Below, piece by piece: positions 1 to 8,363 of a DNA stretch of 64,000 nt (position 1 is its first letter; each line of letters starts with the position of its first letter). Source of the DNA: Roseiarcus sp963781895 (GTDB taxonomy: Bacteria > Pseudomonadota > Alphaproteobacteria > Rhizobiales > Beijerinckiaceae). The notes beneath the pieces are model-generated. The model made no database searches, had not been told where the DNA came from, and saw only the letters and a list, made by a program, of their open reading frames with translations. The translations under genes and the position numbers were made by a program. The DNA lies in NCBI GenBank assembly GCA_963781895.1, contig CAWAIM010000038.1:1-64000 (forward strand), read 5' to 3'.

Positions 1-1
1 A

Positions 2-150
2 CCGTTTCCGGGTTCGCCCGCGGCGGACAAGCCCCGAACGCTGACCGGAATCGTCGAGGCGGACGAGACCTTGATCCTCGAATCTTTCAAGGGCCGACGA
101 GCCGCTCTGCCTCGCAAAGCCCGTAAACGGGGCGGATCGGCCCGACACCC
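2..150 (+). pseudogene. IS1595-family (ISXO2-like) transposase remnant
   Basis: Frame 2 from base 2 reads LTGIVEADETLILESFKG followed by LPRKARKRGG. This matches the first catalytic segment of IS1595/ISXO2-like DDE transposases (GIVEADET...SFKG...PRK..KRGG), including the first acidic residue of the triad. The upstream part lies outside the window. Downstream of about base 150 the same frame continues but no longer resembles the family, so the gene is decayed or broken. A remnant of this kind marks past insertion activity at the edge of the surface-polysaccharide island. The family call is fairly secure; the exact 3' limit is not. Confidence 0.6.
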
Positions 151-646
151 CGGGCTTTATCAGGACAATATTCCCGTTCGAGGGCCAGTTCGGCGCGGGA
201 ATGACCTCGGTCGGCGGAACCGGCGGGCTGATCGTTTCCTGGTGAAGCGCCCGGTCGGCCGGCGGGGAATGACAATGACCGGTCACTTCTGTCGGCGACG
301 CAGTCTTTTCAATCGCTTAGGCGCCAAATTCCGCAACGCGCGCGAGACGCTCGGCCGCTGTCCGTTGCGCCTTGACGCGGCAGGCGCGGCGCGCCGCCAA
401 GGAGCCGGCCGCGGCGCCGCGCAGATCGGACATCGGCGCTTCCGGGGCGGGCCGGCCAACCAAAATAAGCATACCACGGCTTTCTGGTTTACGGAAGCAG
501 AATTTGTAAGTGATTGAAATAATTAAGCTAAATTCGCGCGGCTTGGTCGTAGTGCGGTTGCGGATTGGCGGACGAGCGATCGACCCGGGTCGCATAGTAT
601 CCTAGCCAGATCCCGCCTCGCAGGAGGGGTGCTTTGACACAACCAT
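151..646. other. Gene-poor stretch after the transposase remnant
   Basis: About 500 bases with no open frame that I can assign. Short open frames exist on both strands but have no recognisable motif. Base composition falls sharply near 510-560, just before the AT-richer acyltransferase gene. A purine-rich CAGGAGGGGT at 621-630 is a plausible ribosome binding site for that gene. Confidence 0.4.
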
Positions 647-1855
647 GTGGATCATGCTTTCTGCAGACAGGCCGATGCTGGGACCCGCAGACTGATCGAT
701 TTACCGACCAATGTTCATTCACAGGCTTTGCAATTGACCCGCGTCAAACTGGACGCGCTCACTGGCCTGCGGATTGTTGCGGCCAGTATGATTGTCGCCC
801 ACCACTCACGCGCATTGAACATTCGGATACCCAACTACGCGCTTGATCATGGGGTTTCTTTTTTCTTTGTCTTGTCTGGCTTCATTATTGCCTATGCTTA
901 TCCTCAACTAGAAAACAAAGGTGAAGCATTAAAATTTCTGATAGCGCGCATTGCCCGAATTTGGCCCGCCCATTTTGTCGCGCTTCTACTCGCAGTCGCT
1001 CTTCTGCAAATACCGCTTGACCGAAAGTTTGTCGCCAACGCGTTGCTTTTCCACGGCTGGATCCCGTCCTGGCCCTGGTATTTCTCCTACAATGCTCCAT
1101 CGTGGAGCATATCCACAGAATTGTTTTTTTATATCGCCTTTCCTGTTCTCATTTTCAAATGGAATAGATCATGGTGGTGGAAATGGCTCGGCTCGATAAT
1201 TCTGGTCATGGCACTTATCAAGCTTGGTAGCATACTGCAATTACCGACCTTATCACAAAATGACGAACCAAGTCTGCATGGATTGCTCTATATCAATCCA
1301 CTGGCTCGGTTATTCGAGTTCATCACGGGGATGGTGGCCTATTCGGCTTTTCAGCGTTGTCAATTGGTTTCACACAAACTAAGCGATGTCGTCTTCACCT
1401 TATTGGAAACGTTAGTAGTAACCCTCGCTGTCTATTCTATTTTCACCCACACCTCGCTCATGATCCTTGCTCCTTACTTTCAGGGTGCCGGAATACAATG
1501 GCTGGTCCATACTAGTGACGTTTTGATATTTCCGCTAGTCATCATCGTATTCGCATTCGGAAGGGGATGGTTGTCATCATTCTTCGGTAGCCCACCATTG
1601 GTATTGCTTGGTGAAATCAGTTTTTCGGTTTATTTGGTTCATTTGACCGTCTTTAACTTTTACGTGAGGCACTGGCAAATTGATCATACCGCCCCGGATT
1701 ATCTTGGACTTGCCGTCTGCGTCGCAGCCACATTCGCTCTCGCATTTGTAATTTGGGTGATCGTCGAGGCGCCGTGCCGTGGCGCTGCCAAGCGATGGTT
1801 GAAAAATAGACCTAGTTTTATCTCTCCGCCGTCAGTAAGCCAGGAGGAGGCATAG
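647..1855 (+). CDS. Acyltransferase 3 family (OafA/YrhL-like) membrane protein
   Basis: A 402-residue integral membrane protein. Family members move acetyl or other acyl groups onto cell-surface sugars (O-antigen, exopolysaccharide). The Acyl_transf_3 opening motif LDALTGLR (residues 35-42) is followed by the HH pair at 52-53 in the first membrane helix, then FFVLSGFIIAY and the family's PSWSISTELFFYIAFP segment. About ten hydrophobic segments follow, ending in a short hydrophilic tail. The GTG at 647 has a purine-rich site 17-26 bases upstream; a TTG at 734, just ahead of the conserved domain, is an alternative. The gene is clearly AT-richer than the window average, suggesting horizontal acquisition. 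Neighbouring genes are polysaccharide-type. Substrate unknown. Confidence 0.85.
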   Translation: MDHAFCRQADAGTRRLIDLPTNVHSQALQLTRVKLDALTGLRIVAASMIVAHHSRALNIRIPNYALDHGVSFFFVLSGFIIAYAYPQLENKGEALKFLIARIARIWPAHFVALLLAVALLQIPLDRKFVANALLFHGWIPSWPWYFSYNAPSWSISTELFFYIAFPVLIFKWNRSWWWKWLGSIILVMALIKLGSILQLPTLSQNDEPSLHGLLYINPLARLFEFITGMVAYSAFQRCQLVSHKLSDVVFTLLETLVVTLAVYSIFTHTSLMILAPYFQGAGIQWLVHTSDVLIFPLVIIVFAFGRGWLSSFFGSPPLVLLGEISFSVYLVHLTVFNFYVRHWQIDHTAPDYLGLAVCVAATFALAFVIWVIVEAPCRGAAKRWLKNRPSFISPPSVSQEEA

Positions 1856-2213
1856 GGTTAGATTTATTGGCCGCCATGATAAAAGTGACCGGCGGCGCAA
1901 TCCTATTGCCGAAGAAACGATCGGATTGCTAATGGCAAGCTTTGCGAGCGGTCACTTCGCCGAGACGACGGTTTGTTTTTGGCATGAGGTGCCCCCTACA
2001 ACCGGCTTTGGTCATCGCGCGCGCGGCACCACATTCCGTGAAACTCGACCGTTACTGTTCGATTTCGTGTCTGCAAGTGAAAGCGGGTCCTATGCCGGTT
2101 GACCCATTAGACCCGTAGTGCGATTGGAGCGCGCAGGTTCATGACGTGGGATCGCCCGGCGCGAACCCCCGGCATGTGCGGAACGGCGCACAAATCAAAT
2201 GTGAGAGGGCGGC
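1856..2213. other. Intergenic region, no gene seen
   Basis: About 360 bases between the acyltransferase and the next methyltransferase. I see no supported coding frame, repeat pair or RNA gene. GAGAGGGCGGC directly before 2214 supplies the ribosome binding site of the following gene. A promoter for that gene is likely here but no convincing -35/-10 pair stands out. Confidence 0.4.
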
Positions 2214-3197
2214 ATGGCTATCCGGCAGATTGTGGACTTCGGCGGCATCGTTGGATGCTGTCAGTCCATCGCTGAGCGATTGAAGACGGGAGCGCGCAGT
2301 CTGATCGTAGGACAACCGACCATTAACCTCCCAAAGTCAGAAGAGGCTCAGCGCGTCGCCGATTATTGGGCGACGGACCACAAAATTGATCGACCGCGCA
2401 GCTGGATGGATCACCCGGTTATCCGAAAACTCATCAATGAGCGTATGACCGGCAATTCGAGTGTCAATGGCGTCGAGTGGTTCCAGAAGACCTACCTATC
2501 GGGTCCGGCGGATGCCGCTTTATCGATAGGGTGCGGGCTCGGCGGCTTCGAACGCCACGCGATACAGATGAAGATCGCCGAAAGGATTTACGCGATCGAT
2601 ATTAGCCCTGGCGCAATCGAAACCGCTCGGCGCGAGGCGGCTCGCGCCCAAATGGACAAAGTCATTTCCTATGAAGTTCTGGACCTTAACACTGAAGCGC
2701 TGCCGCGCGCAGCCTATTCGGTGGTTTTTGGACTTTCCAGCATCCACCACATCCTTAATCTCGATCACGCATTCGAGCAAATTTACCGGTCTCTTAAGCC
2801 GGGCGGACTGCTGTATCTTGATGAATATATCGGGCCGCGCCAGTTCCAGACGCCTGCGCATGTAACTGCGCTCATCAACCGCGAGCTGTCGCGTTTCCCC
2901 GAATCCCAACGCCGGAGCCTTTATGTCGAGGGAGAAATCGTAAACTCATACACGCCGCCCACGATCGCACAGATGATTGAAATTGATCCGTCGGAGGCCA
3001 TTCGTTCTGACGAGATCGTGGAGAAAATGGCGAAGCGGTTCGAGACATTGGAGTTTCGACCCTATGGCGGCGCGATATTGCATATGCTGCTTTCGGGTCT
3101 CGCCGGAAATTTTTCCCCTGAAGATCCAGAAGACGTGGCAACGCTGCAACGTCTTTTCGCCCTCGAACGTGAACTCGAGGACGCCGGCGAGATTTAA
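2214..3197 (+). CDS. SAM-dependent class I methyltransferase
   Basis: A 327-residue cytosolic methyltransferase. Motif I is ALSIGCGLGGFERHA (about residues 102-116), a variant of the usual D/E-x-G-x-G-x-G SAM loop. It is followed by IYAIDISPGAIETAR (acidic residue binding the SAM ribose) and the post-motif segment SLKPGGLLYLDEYIG near residue 195. This is the Methyltransf_11/25 architecture. The C-terminal third is helical and probably binds the acceptor, which cannot be named. The start ATG has a good GAGAGGG site 4-10 bases upstream. It lies among polysaccharide genes, so modification of a sugar or polymer end is plausible but inferred. Confidence 0.8.
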   Translation: MAIRQIVDFGGIVGCCQSIAERLKTGARSLIVGQPTINLPKSEEAQRVADYWATDHKIDRPRSWMDHPVIRKLINERMTGNSSVNGVEWFQKTYLSGPADAALSIGCGLGGFERHAIQMKIAERIYAIDISPGAIETARREAARAQMDKVISYEVLDLNTEALPRAAYSVVFGLSSIHHILNLDHAFEQIYRSLKPGGLLYLDEYIGPRQFQTPAHVTALINRELSRFPESQRRSLYVEGEIVNSYTPPTIAQMIEIDPSEAIRSDEIVEKMAKRFETLEFRPYGGAILHMLLSGLAGNFSPEDPEDVATLQRLFALERELEDAGEI

Positions 3198-3346
3198 AGC
3201 GATTTTGGGGTCATCGTCGCGAAGCCTAGATAAGTACGTTGGCTAATTAGACATCAAGGTCAACATCTGGGCAGCTTTACCCGACTTAAATCTGGTTTTG
3301 TTTCGACCCGAGATGCAAAGTCGCAACACTGGCTGAGAGCTTACTT

Positions 3347-4082
3347 ATGGATGGATGTATTTACTGCTTCAACGACCTTGCCTCAAGGGTAAACAAATCG
3401 ATCTCACCAGATGACATCATGTATCAAAATAACGTTGAGCACTATCATTGGTGTGGGGAGTCTGGGCTGCGAGTTTTACTACATTCTATTGGTCTTGCCG
3501 GAGATAAAATTCCAGAAAAAATCTTAGATTTCGGGGCGGGAGCGGGCAGGGTTACGCGCTGGCTTACCGCCGCCTTCCCAAGTTCCAAGATTGATGCTTG
3601 CGACGCGCGTGAGCAAGACATGGAATTCCTTCGCGCGTCTCTTGGAATTCATGCTTGGACGGTGGGAACGGACGTTAGCTCTTTATCGATTTCCTGATCG
3701 ATATGATCTCATTTGGGCTGGCTCCGTCGTGACCCACCTTGACGAGACCAACACGCGCCGACTCATCGACAAACTGCTGTCCTCGTGTAATCTGGACGGC
3801 CTGTTGGCGTTCAGCTTTCACGGGCAACGCGCGATTAAAGTCGGAAGGGTCCCCTACGCGATCGGTGCCGAAGATTGGAGCCTTCTCGAGTTTGACTACC
3901 TCCGCAAAGGCTATGGTTACGTCGACTATCGAGGCCAGGTTGGCTACGGAATTTCCGTATGCAGCACAGCGTGGATCGTCAAGTTATTTCGCAGCGTTCC
4001 CGGAGTGAGGCTTGTGCTGCTAAGCGAAGCTGCCTGGGCCAATCATCACGACGTTGCTGTAGTGCAAAAAATTGGACCTTGA
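3347..4082 (+). CDS. SAM-dependent methyltransferase, one frameshift
   Basis: Two overlapping frames join into one protein of about 245 residues. The first (3347-3697) carries the SAM loop ILDFGAGAGRVTRWL and the acidic DACDARE segment. The second, entered near 3680-3690, continues with RYDLIWAGSVVTHL, the position normally following motif II, and runs to 4082. The junction looks like one or two missing or extra bases, because both halves align to one methyltransferase fold without other damage. The N-terminus contains YWCG/HYHWCGESG typical of small surface-polysaccharide methyltransferases. AT-rich like the upstream genes. Acceptor unknown. Either a sequencing indel or a recent inactivating mutation. 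Confidence 0.7.
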
Positions 4083-4202
4083 TCACTTGGCCTCCGCCCC
4101 CCGAAGCGCCGCCATTGAGACTCCGCCCGGTCGGGGCTGGAAAGCCGCCTTTGCAGCAAATGTCACCAGGTTCAAGCTGTCAAATTAACAGAGAATTAAG
4201 GT

Positions 4203-5204
4203 TTACAGATGTTCTCGGTACGCATCCCCAAGATTCTTATGGTTTCCTTCGAATTTAGATTGTTTAACCTCTCTGCGCATTCCCCCGTCAAGGTCAACAT
4301 TCGATGCAAAGATGATTTCCGTTTCTGCATATGACTGCCGCAGACGTTGCTCCATCGCAGAGAACGCTCCTGGTTTGAGCATCAGCACCGGCATTCGCGC
4401 GTGATCGACCACGTCATTTTCAGGGTAATAGAACATTTCACGAAATATAAAGCGGCAGACGCCAAGAGAAGTTCCAAGATTAATCAAATCTTCCAATTTG
4501 TCGATATTCTCGCTTGTTACAGTGGTTATAAACTCAACCGATGTATTTGGGCAATCCTTCCGAAAAGCGATCACATTTCGGATAACTCGGTCGATGCTCA
4601 TCCCGCTGCGCAGGCTTTTAGCGATCTGCGGATTGGCAGCGTCCATCGACACTGAAAGGCGCGTCAGATTGGCTTCGCGAAGTTTCCCGGCGTCGTGGCG
4701 GTGCAGAAGCAGTCCATTCGTTTGCAGCATAAAATCTTGCGTTGGCTTCGCTGGAGAATGAGAAACAATTAAGAGAAAATCTGCAAGGCGACCATCTAGC
4801 GTTGGCTCCATGATGCAGCCCATTTGAAATGTGCTAATCGATAGCACGCGCGAGCGCAGGAATAAACTGAGCACTTCAGTATCGATTGTTTCCTTGGATC
4901 TGTAATTGTGACAATACACGCAACGCAAATTACAGTCGTTATTTGAATTGAATCTGAGCGCCGAGTAGCGTAGTGGCTGCTCATTCATCAACGTGCGGAT
5001 ATTGTAGACATTCACTTGTCGATCTACTGAAGCTTCAACTTTACAAAAATGGCGTCCTTCTTGTCGTCCATGCCGTTGGAAATGTTGCCATCCAGAGCGA
5101 AACGCTCCTCGAGCAACGGCTTCCGCAACATCCGGATATAATTGTAAATATGCCGGTTCGTCGAACGATTCCTGCCCTTGCGCTCGATTGGAAGAAATTG
5201 CCAT
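4203..5204 (-). CDS. Radical SAM protein with glycosyltransferase-type N-terminal motif
   Basis: A 333-residue protein. Residues 91-98 (CNLRCVYC) form the CxxxCxxC cluster that binds the 4Fe-4S centre used to cleave SAM. Residues 15-51 contain FDEPAYLQLYPDVAEAV and HGRQEGR, a short module usually found at the start of glycosyltransferases and FkbM-type enzymes of surface polysaccharide loci. No C-terminal SPASM cysteine cluster is seen, so only the core cluster is predicted. The ATG at 5204 has AAAGGTGG just upstream; a TTG about 26 bases further up is possible. Transcribed opposite to the flanking methyltransferase. Substrate unknown; a carbohydrate or carrier-linked sugar is inferred from the module and the neighbourhood. 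Confidence 0.8.
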   Translation of the reverse strand: MAISSNRAQGQESFDEPAYLQLYPDVAEAVARGAFRSGWQHFQRHGRQEGRHFCKVEASVDRQVNVYNIRTLMNEQPLRYSALRFNSNNDCNLRCVYCHNYRSKETIDTEVLSLFLRSRVLSISTFQMGCIMEPTLDGRLADFLLIVSHSPAKPTQDFMLQTNGLLLHRHDAGKLREANLTRLSVSMDAANPQIAKSLRSGMSIDRVIRNVIAFRKDCPNTSVEFITTVTSENIDKLEDLINLGTSLGVCRFIFREMFYYPENDVVDHARMPVLMLKPGAFSAMEQRLRQSYAETEIIFASNVDLDGGMRREVKQSKFEGNHKNLGDAYREHL

Positions 5205-5281
5205 TGGCCACCTTTAGTCAATGAGATCAAATAGGTGCATTACAAGCGTCCATCAATCAGACGATATGTTCGCGATTTAGA

Positions 5282-5453
5282 TCATGCGGGCGCGTGTTCC
5301 AGTACAACTCTCAAAAGCGCGCCCACCGTCTGGAGCGGCGAGCCCGAGCCGCAAGTCGGTTCGTAGATGGTAGTGGCGGGCCTCGTGCTCTTTAGCGCGA
5401 TGCGGGTGACTTTGGCAACGATGCGGGTCGCCTCCGTGGGCGTGCAGAACTAG
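5282..5453 (-). pseudogene. hsdM remnant, part 2 (type I restriction methylase, motif I region)
   Basis: Read on the minus strand immediately beyond the IS element, this frame gives FCTPTEATRIVAKVTRI and then TIYEPTCGSGSPLQTVG. These match the type I N6-adenine methylase HsdM sequence (QFYTPAEVSRIIAKVIGI ... TVYDPTCGSGSLLLKV), including the SAM-binding motif I. The frame ends at a TGA at 5282-5284, and the NPPY catalytic motif is absent. Its other half lies at 7127-7300 on the far side of the IS element. The first codon here would be F, directly after a TAG that lies in the CTAG target site. Confidence 0.75.
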
Positions 5454-7126
5454 CCCGCATTTCTCACGCCGTCATTCATTGACGCGTTGGTTTGGGCGGG
5501 ATTTTGAGCGCGGTTGCGGATGGAGCGCGGCTTTCCTTTGCGCGGGATGCGCTGGGGAGTTCGAGGTGAGTTGGGAACTGTCTCCGGTGGGCCTTGGGGT
5601 TTGCCGCCGATGGTCGCGCGGGGCCGGCGCGTGTCAGGCCGGCGAGCCGCGGGCGAGGGCGAACCGGGCGGCGGCCAGACGCCACTCGTCGGCCGATGGA
5701 CAGGCGAAGGCGAAAGCGATCTTCACCCGCCGGGCGCTGACCTTGACCAGCGCGCCGAGCTTCAGCAGCTTCAGGCGGATCGTGCCGCAGGTCGCGTTGG
5801 CCAGCGGCGTATGGGCGAGCCCGATGCGGCGCAGGGCGCAGATGAGAACGTAGGCCATCGAAGCGAACCATAGCCGCAATTGATTGGCGCGCATCGTCGC
5901 GGTCGAGGTCCGGTCGGCGAACAGGTCGCCCTGACATTCCTTGATCCGGTTCTCCATCTCGCCACGGGCGCAATAGAGTTTTTCGTAGAGCGGTCTGGCC
6001 CGCCAGGCGTCGGGTTTGAGGGAGGTGACGAGAAAGCGCGGATTGGCCTCGCCACGCGCCCATTCCGCCTTGCCGATCACTCGCCGCCGGCGCGACCAGC
6101 TGTCCCTGGTCGACCATTCAAAGTCGCGAAACGCCCGCGCCGGCTGGCCCGCGTTCGCCAGCGACTGGAGCCGCGCCTCGTCCAAGGCGTCGGCGATGCG
6201 TTCCTCCAGCCGCGCGTTGCGGGCGAGACCAAATACGTAATCCACCTTGTTGGCCTCGCACCACGCCATCAAGGCCTCGCGTGCGAAGCCGGAATCGGCG
6301 CGCAGCACGATCTTCACACGAGGCCAGCGCTCTCGGATCTGAGCTGCGATGCGATCCATCTCCTCGACCGCCCCGGCGCTGCCGTCGATGTCGGAGCGCC
6401 TGAGCTTGGCGGCGATGAGATGCCGGCCGCAGAATACATAGAGCGGCAGGTAGCAGTAGCAGTCGTAATAGCCGTGAAAGAACCGACCTTCCTGATCGCC
6501 GTGCAGCGGGTCGTCGGTCGCGTCCAGATCGAGCACGATCTGGCGCGGCGCTCTTTGATGCGCGTCGAGAAACAAGTCCACGAACAGCCGCTCGATCGCC
6601 GGTCCATCGTGGCCGATCTTGTGATAACGCGGCGCCTTGCCCGCCCCCGGCGCATGCTCCAGACGGTTGAGCGTGCTCTTGCCCGCCAGCGGCGCCGGCG
6701 CCTCGGCGGCGCGCTCGAGCTTGCCGAGCAGCACGCCCAGAACCGGATCGCCGCGAAGCTCATCGTGGTCGTTGAGGTCCTCGTAGCCCAGCGCCAGGCC
6801 GAAGACCCGCTGCGCAACCAGAGCCTTCAGCGGGTGGACGGTCAAAAGCGGGCTGCGGCGGTCGCCAAAGCAAGCCGAAAACCGACCCGTCAATCCGATC
6901 GCCTTGTCCGTCTCGCTCAGCAACAGCGCCCCGGCGTCGGACGAAACCATCCCGCCATCGAAATCCGCCACAACCCGCCGCCCGCCGGCCCTTCCAAACA
7001 CCAGCTCTCTCGGCCTACACTGCGTCCGCATCGGGGCGTTCCTTCGAATCAGCCTAACTCGTTGATCGCAAAACAAGTTTAGCTGATTCTAGGCCCCGAT
7101 GCGCCTAGCATTGTGAGAAATGCGGG
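5454..7126 (-). mobile_element. IS1380-type insertion sequence with terminal inverted repeats and CTAG duplication
   Basis: The element is 1673 bp. Its ends are perfect 14-base inverted repeats: CCCGCATTTCTCAC at 5454-5467 and GTGAGAAATGCGGG at 7113-7126. CTAG flanks both ends (5450-5453 and 7127-7130), consistent with the 4-bp target duplication of IS1380-type elements; because CTAG is its own reverse complement, the exact boundary could also be placed outside it. One transposase gene fills the element. It looks intact and recent: no frameshift, repeats identical. It interrupts an hsdM remnant. Confidence 0.85.
5634..7031 (-). CDS. IS1380 family transposase
   Basis: A 465-residue DDE transposase with no frameshift. 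The N-terminal DNA-binding region (ELVFGRAGGRRVVADFDGG) is followed by LDLDATDDPLHGDQEG (first catalytic Asp), IVLRADSGFAREALM (second Asp region) and RGEMENRIKECQGDL (Glu of the triad), all at the spacing expected for IS1380. The ATG at 7031 is preferred because AAGGAACG lies 5-12 bases upstream; an in-frame ATG at 7076 would add 15 residues. It is the only gene of the element. A 400-residue open frame on the opposite strand is a shadow created by high GC. Confidence 0.92.
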   Translation of the reverse strand: MRTQCRPRELVFGRAGGRRVVADFDGGMVSSDAGALLLSETDKAIGLTGRFSACFGDRRSPLLTVHPLKALVAQRVFGLALGYEDLNDHDELRGDPVLGVLLGKLERAAEAPAPLAGKSTLNRLEHAPGAGKAPRYHKIGHDGPAIERLFVDLFLDAHQRAPRQIVLDLDATDDPLHGDQEGRFFHGYYDCYCYLPLYVFCGRHLIAAKLRRSDIDGSAGAVEEMDRIAAQIRERWPRVKIVLRADSGFAREALMAWCEANKVDYVFGLARNARLEERIADALDEARLQSLANAGQPARAFRDFEWSTRDSWSRRRRVIGKAEWARGEANPRFLVTSLKPDAWRARPLYEKLYCARGEMENRIKECQGDLFADRTSTATMRANQLRLWFASMAYVLICALRRIGLAHTPLANATCGTIRLKLLKLGALVKVSARRVKIAFAFACPSADEWRLAAARFALARGSPA

Positions 7127-7300
7127 CTAGCTCTCGATTTTGTTGAGCTGAGCGGCGATGCGTATTATCAAATATTCGCGTGCCTCGCCGAAATTGTCAT
7201 CGCCCTCATAGCGATTCATTGAGAAATCATGCTCCGGCATTTCAAATATGCCGATTAGGTTGATCAAGCTTAATCGCTCGTCCCCTCGACGATAAAGCTA
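7127..7300 (-). pseudogene. hsdM remnant, part 1 (N-terminal side)
   Basis: The minus-strand frame reads RLSLINLIGIFEMPE, then DFSMNRYEGDDNFGEAREYL and IIRIAAQLNKIES, stopping at a TAG inside the CTAG target. HsdM proteins have the same block (ERL..LI.IFE.P.LDFS.NRAEGDDILGDAYEYLM..FA...GKSKGQFYTP). The next residue in the family is Gln before FYTP. Here that codon is TAG, so a CAG-to-TAG change would explain both the stop and the CTAG target. Upstream the frame meets another stop near 7300, so the N-terminus is lost too. Confidence 0.75.
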
Positions 7301-7356
7301 TGGTTAAATTTTAGAACCGCGCGACGGTACCAATTCCAGGCCCCGAGCCTTTTCAT

Positions 7357-8284
7357 TCAGGGGCCGCGTTGGGTCTCGGCCATCATCCAATTCCAGGTGT
7401 TGCGAAGTCCGGAATCGAATCCGGTCTTGCATTCCCATCCGAAGTCGTTCTTGGCGCGGGAACAGTCCAGCACCGAGCATGGGACATCGACGGGTCGGCC
7501 TGGCTTGTAGATGGTTTCGAAATCCGATCCTGTCGCCTTGCGAACGGCCTTAATGATGTCGTTGACCGACAGGCCATAGCCGCTGCCGGCGTTGTACGCG
7601 CCTTCGCCGCGGCTCGTTCCGGCGCGAACGCAGAGCTCGGCCAGATCGCCGACGTCGAAGTAGTCGCGCACGACGCTGCCGTCGCCCCAGATTTCGATCG
7701 GCTCTCCGGCCAAGATCCGGCGCAGGAAGGTCGAGATCACGCCCTGGACGCCGGAATGGGCCTGCCGCGGGCCAAATGGATTGGAAGCGCGCACGATGAT
7801 CGGCGAGATGCCTCGCGTTCTGCGGTACATTTCCAAATAGTGCTCGATCGAAGCCTTGACGATTCCGTAGGAACTGATCGGGCGCAGAGCGTGCGTCTCC
7901 GGAATGGGAACCGTCTCCGGGATTCCATAGACCGTCCCGCCCGAGGACAGGAACAGGATCCTGCGCAGCCCAAGTCCGTGCATCGAACTCGAGCAGGTTG
8001 ATGGCGCCGATCAGATTGTCCTGAACGTCGGTCTTCGGGTCGAGGTCGGCGGTTCCCGGGAGCGTGGTGCTGAGGAGATGGTACACCGCGTCCACGCCGG
8101 TCAGGGCTTCGACGACAGCCATCTTGTCGGCGAACTCGCCGAAACGGTAATCGACGCCCGGCAGCGGAGGACGAAACCGTTCCGGCTGACGGTCAAAGAC
8201 GCGCACGGAATGTCCGTGCGCCAACAGCTTGTCGACCACATGCGATCCGATGAAACCGCTGCCGCCGATCACGAGAACCTTCAT
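7357..8284 (-). CDS. NAD-dependent epimerase/dehydratase (nucleotide-sugar), one frameshift
   Basis: An extended short-chain dehydrogenase of about 309 residues, probably converting a nucleotide sugar for surface polysaccharide synthesis. The N-terminal Rossmann loop is MKVLVIGGSGFIGSHVVDKL. The catalytic Ser-x-Tyr-x3-Lys set appears as LSSGGTVYG and SSYGIVKASIEHYL, and SNPFGPRQ is the usual substrate-side loop. The reading frame shifts near 7985, between NLIGAINLLE and LGLRRILFLSSGG, with no other damage. The ATG at 8284 precedes the conserved first beta strand. Closest resemblance is the UDP-glucose 4-epimerase/WcaG group, but the sugar cannot be decided. It lies just downstream of the giant glycosyltransferase on the same strand. 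Confidence 0.82.
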
Positions 8285-8363
8285 TGACGACGCTCCATTC
8301 GGCCGCGGACCGGCTGCCGGCGGTCCAGCCGATTCCATCCTATCATTTTCGGTTTGCTCCGGA

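Noticed and set aside
151..646. Open frames after the IS1595 fragment as genes
   Set aside because: Short, motif-free and of shadow-type composition on both strands.
3347..4082. Programmed frameshifting in the split methyltransferase
   Set aside because: No slippery heptamer or downstream structure was seen, and similar single indels occur throughout the window, so an assembly or sequencing error is more likely.
5880..7082. A 400-residue open frame opposite the IS1380 transposase
   Set aside because: It is antisense to a gene with clear catalytic motifs, shows no domain of its own and has the arginine-rich composition typical of GC-driven shadow frames.
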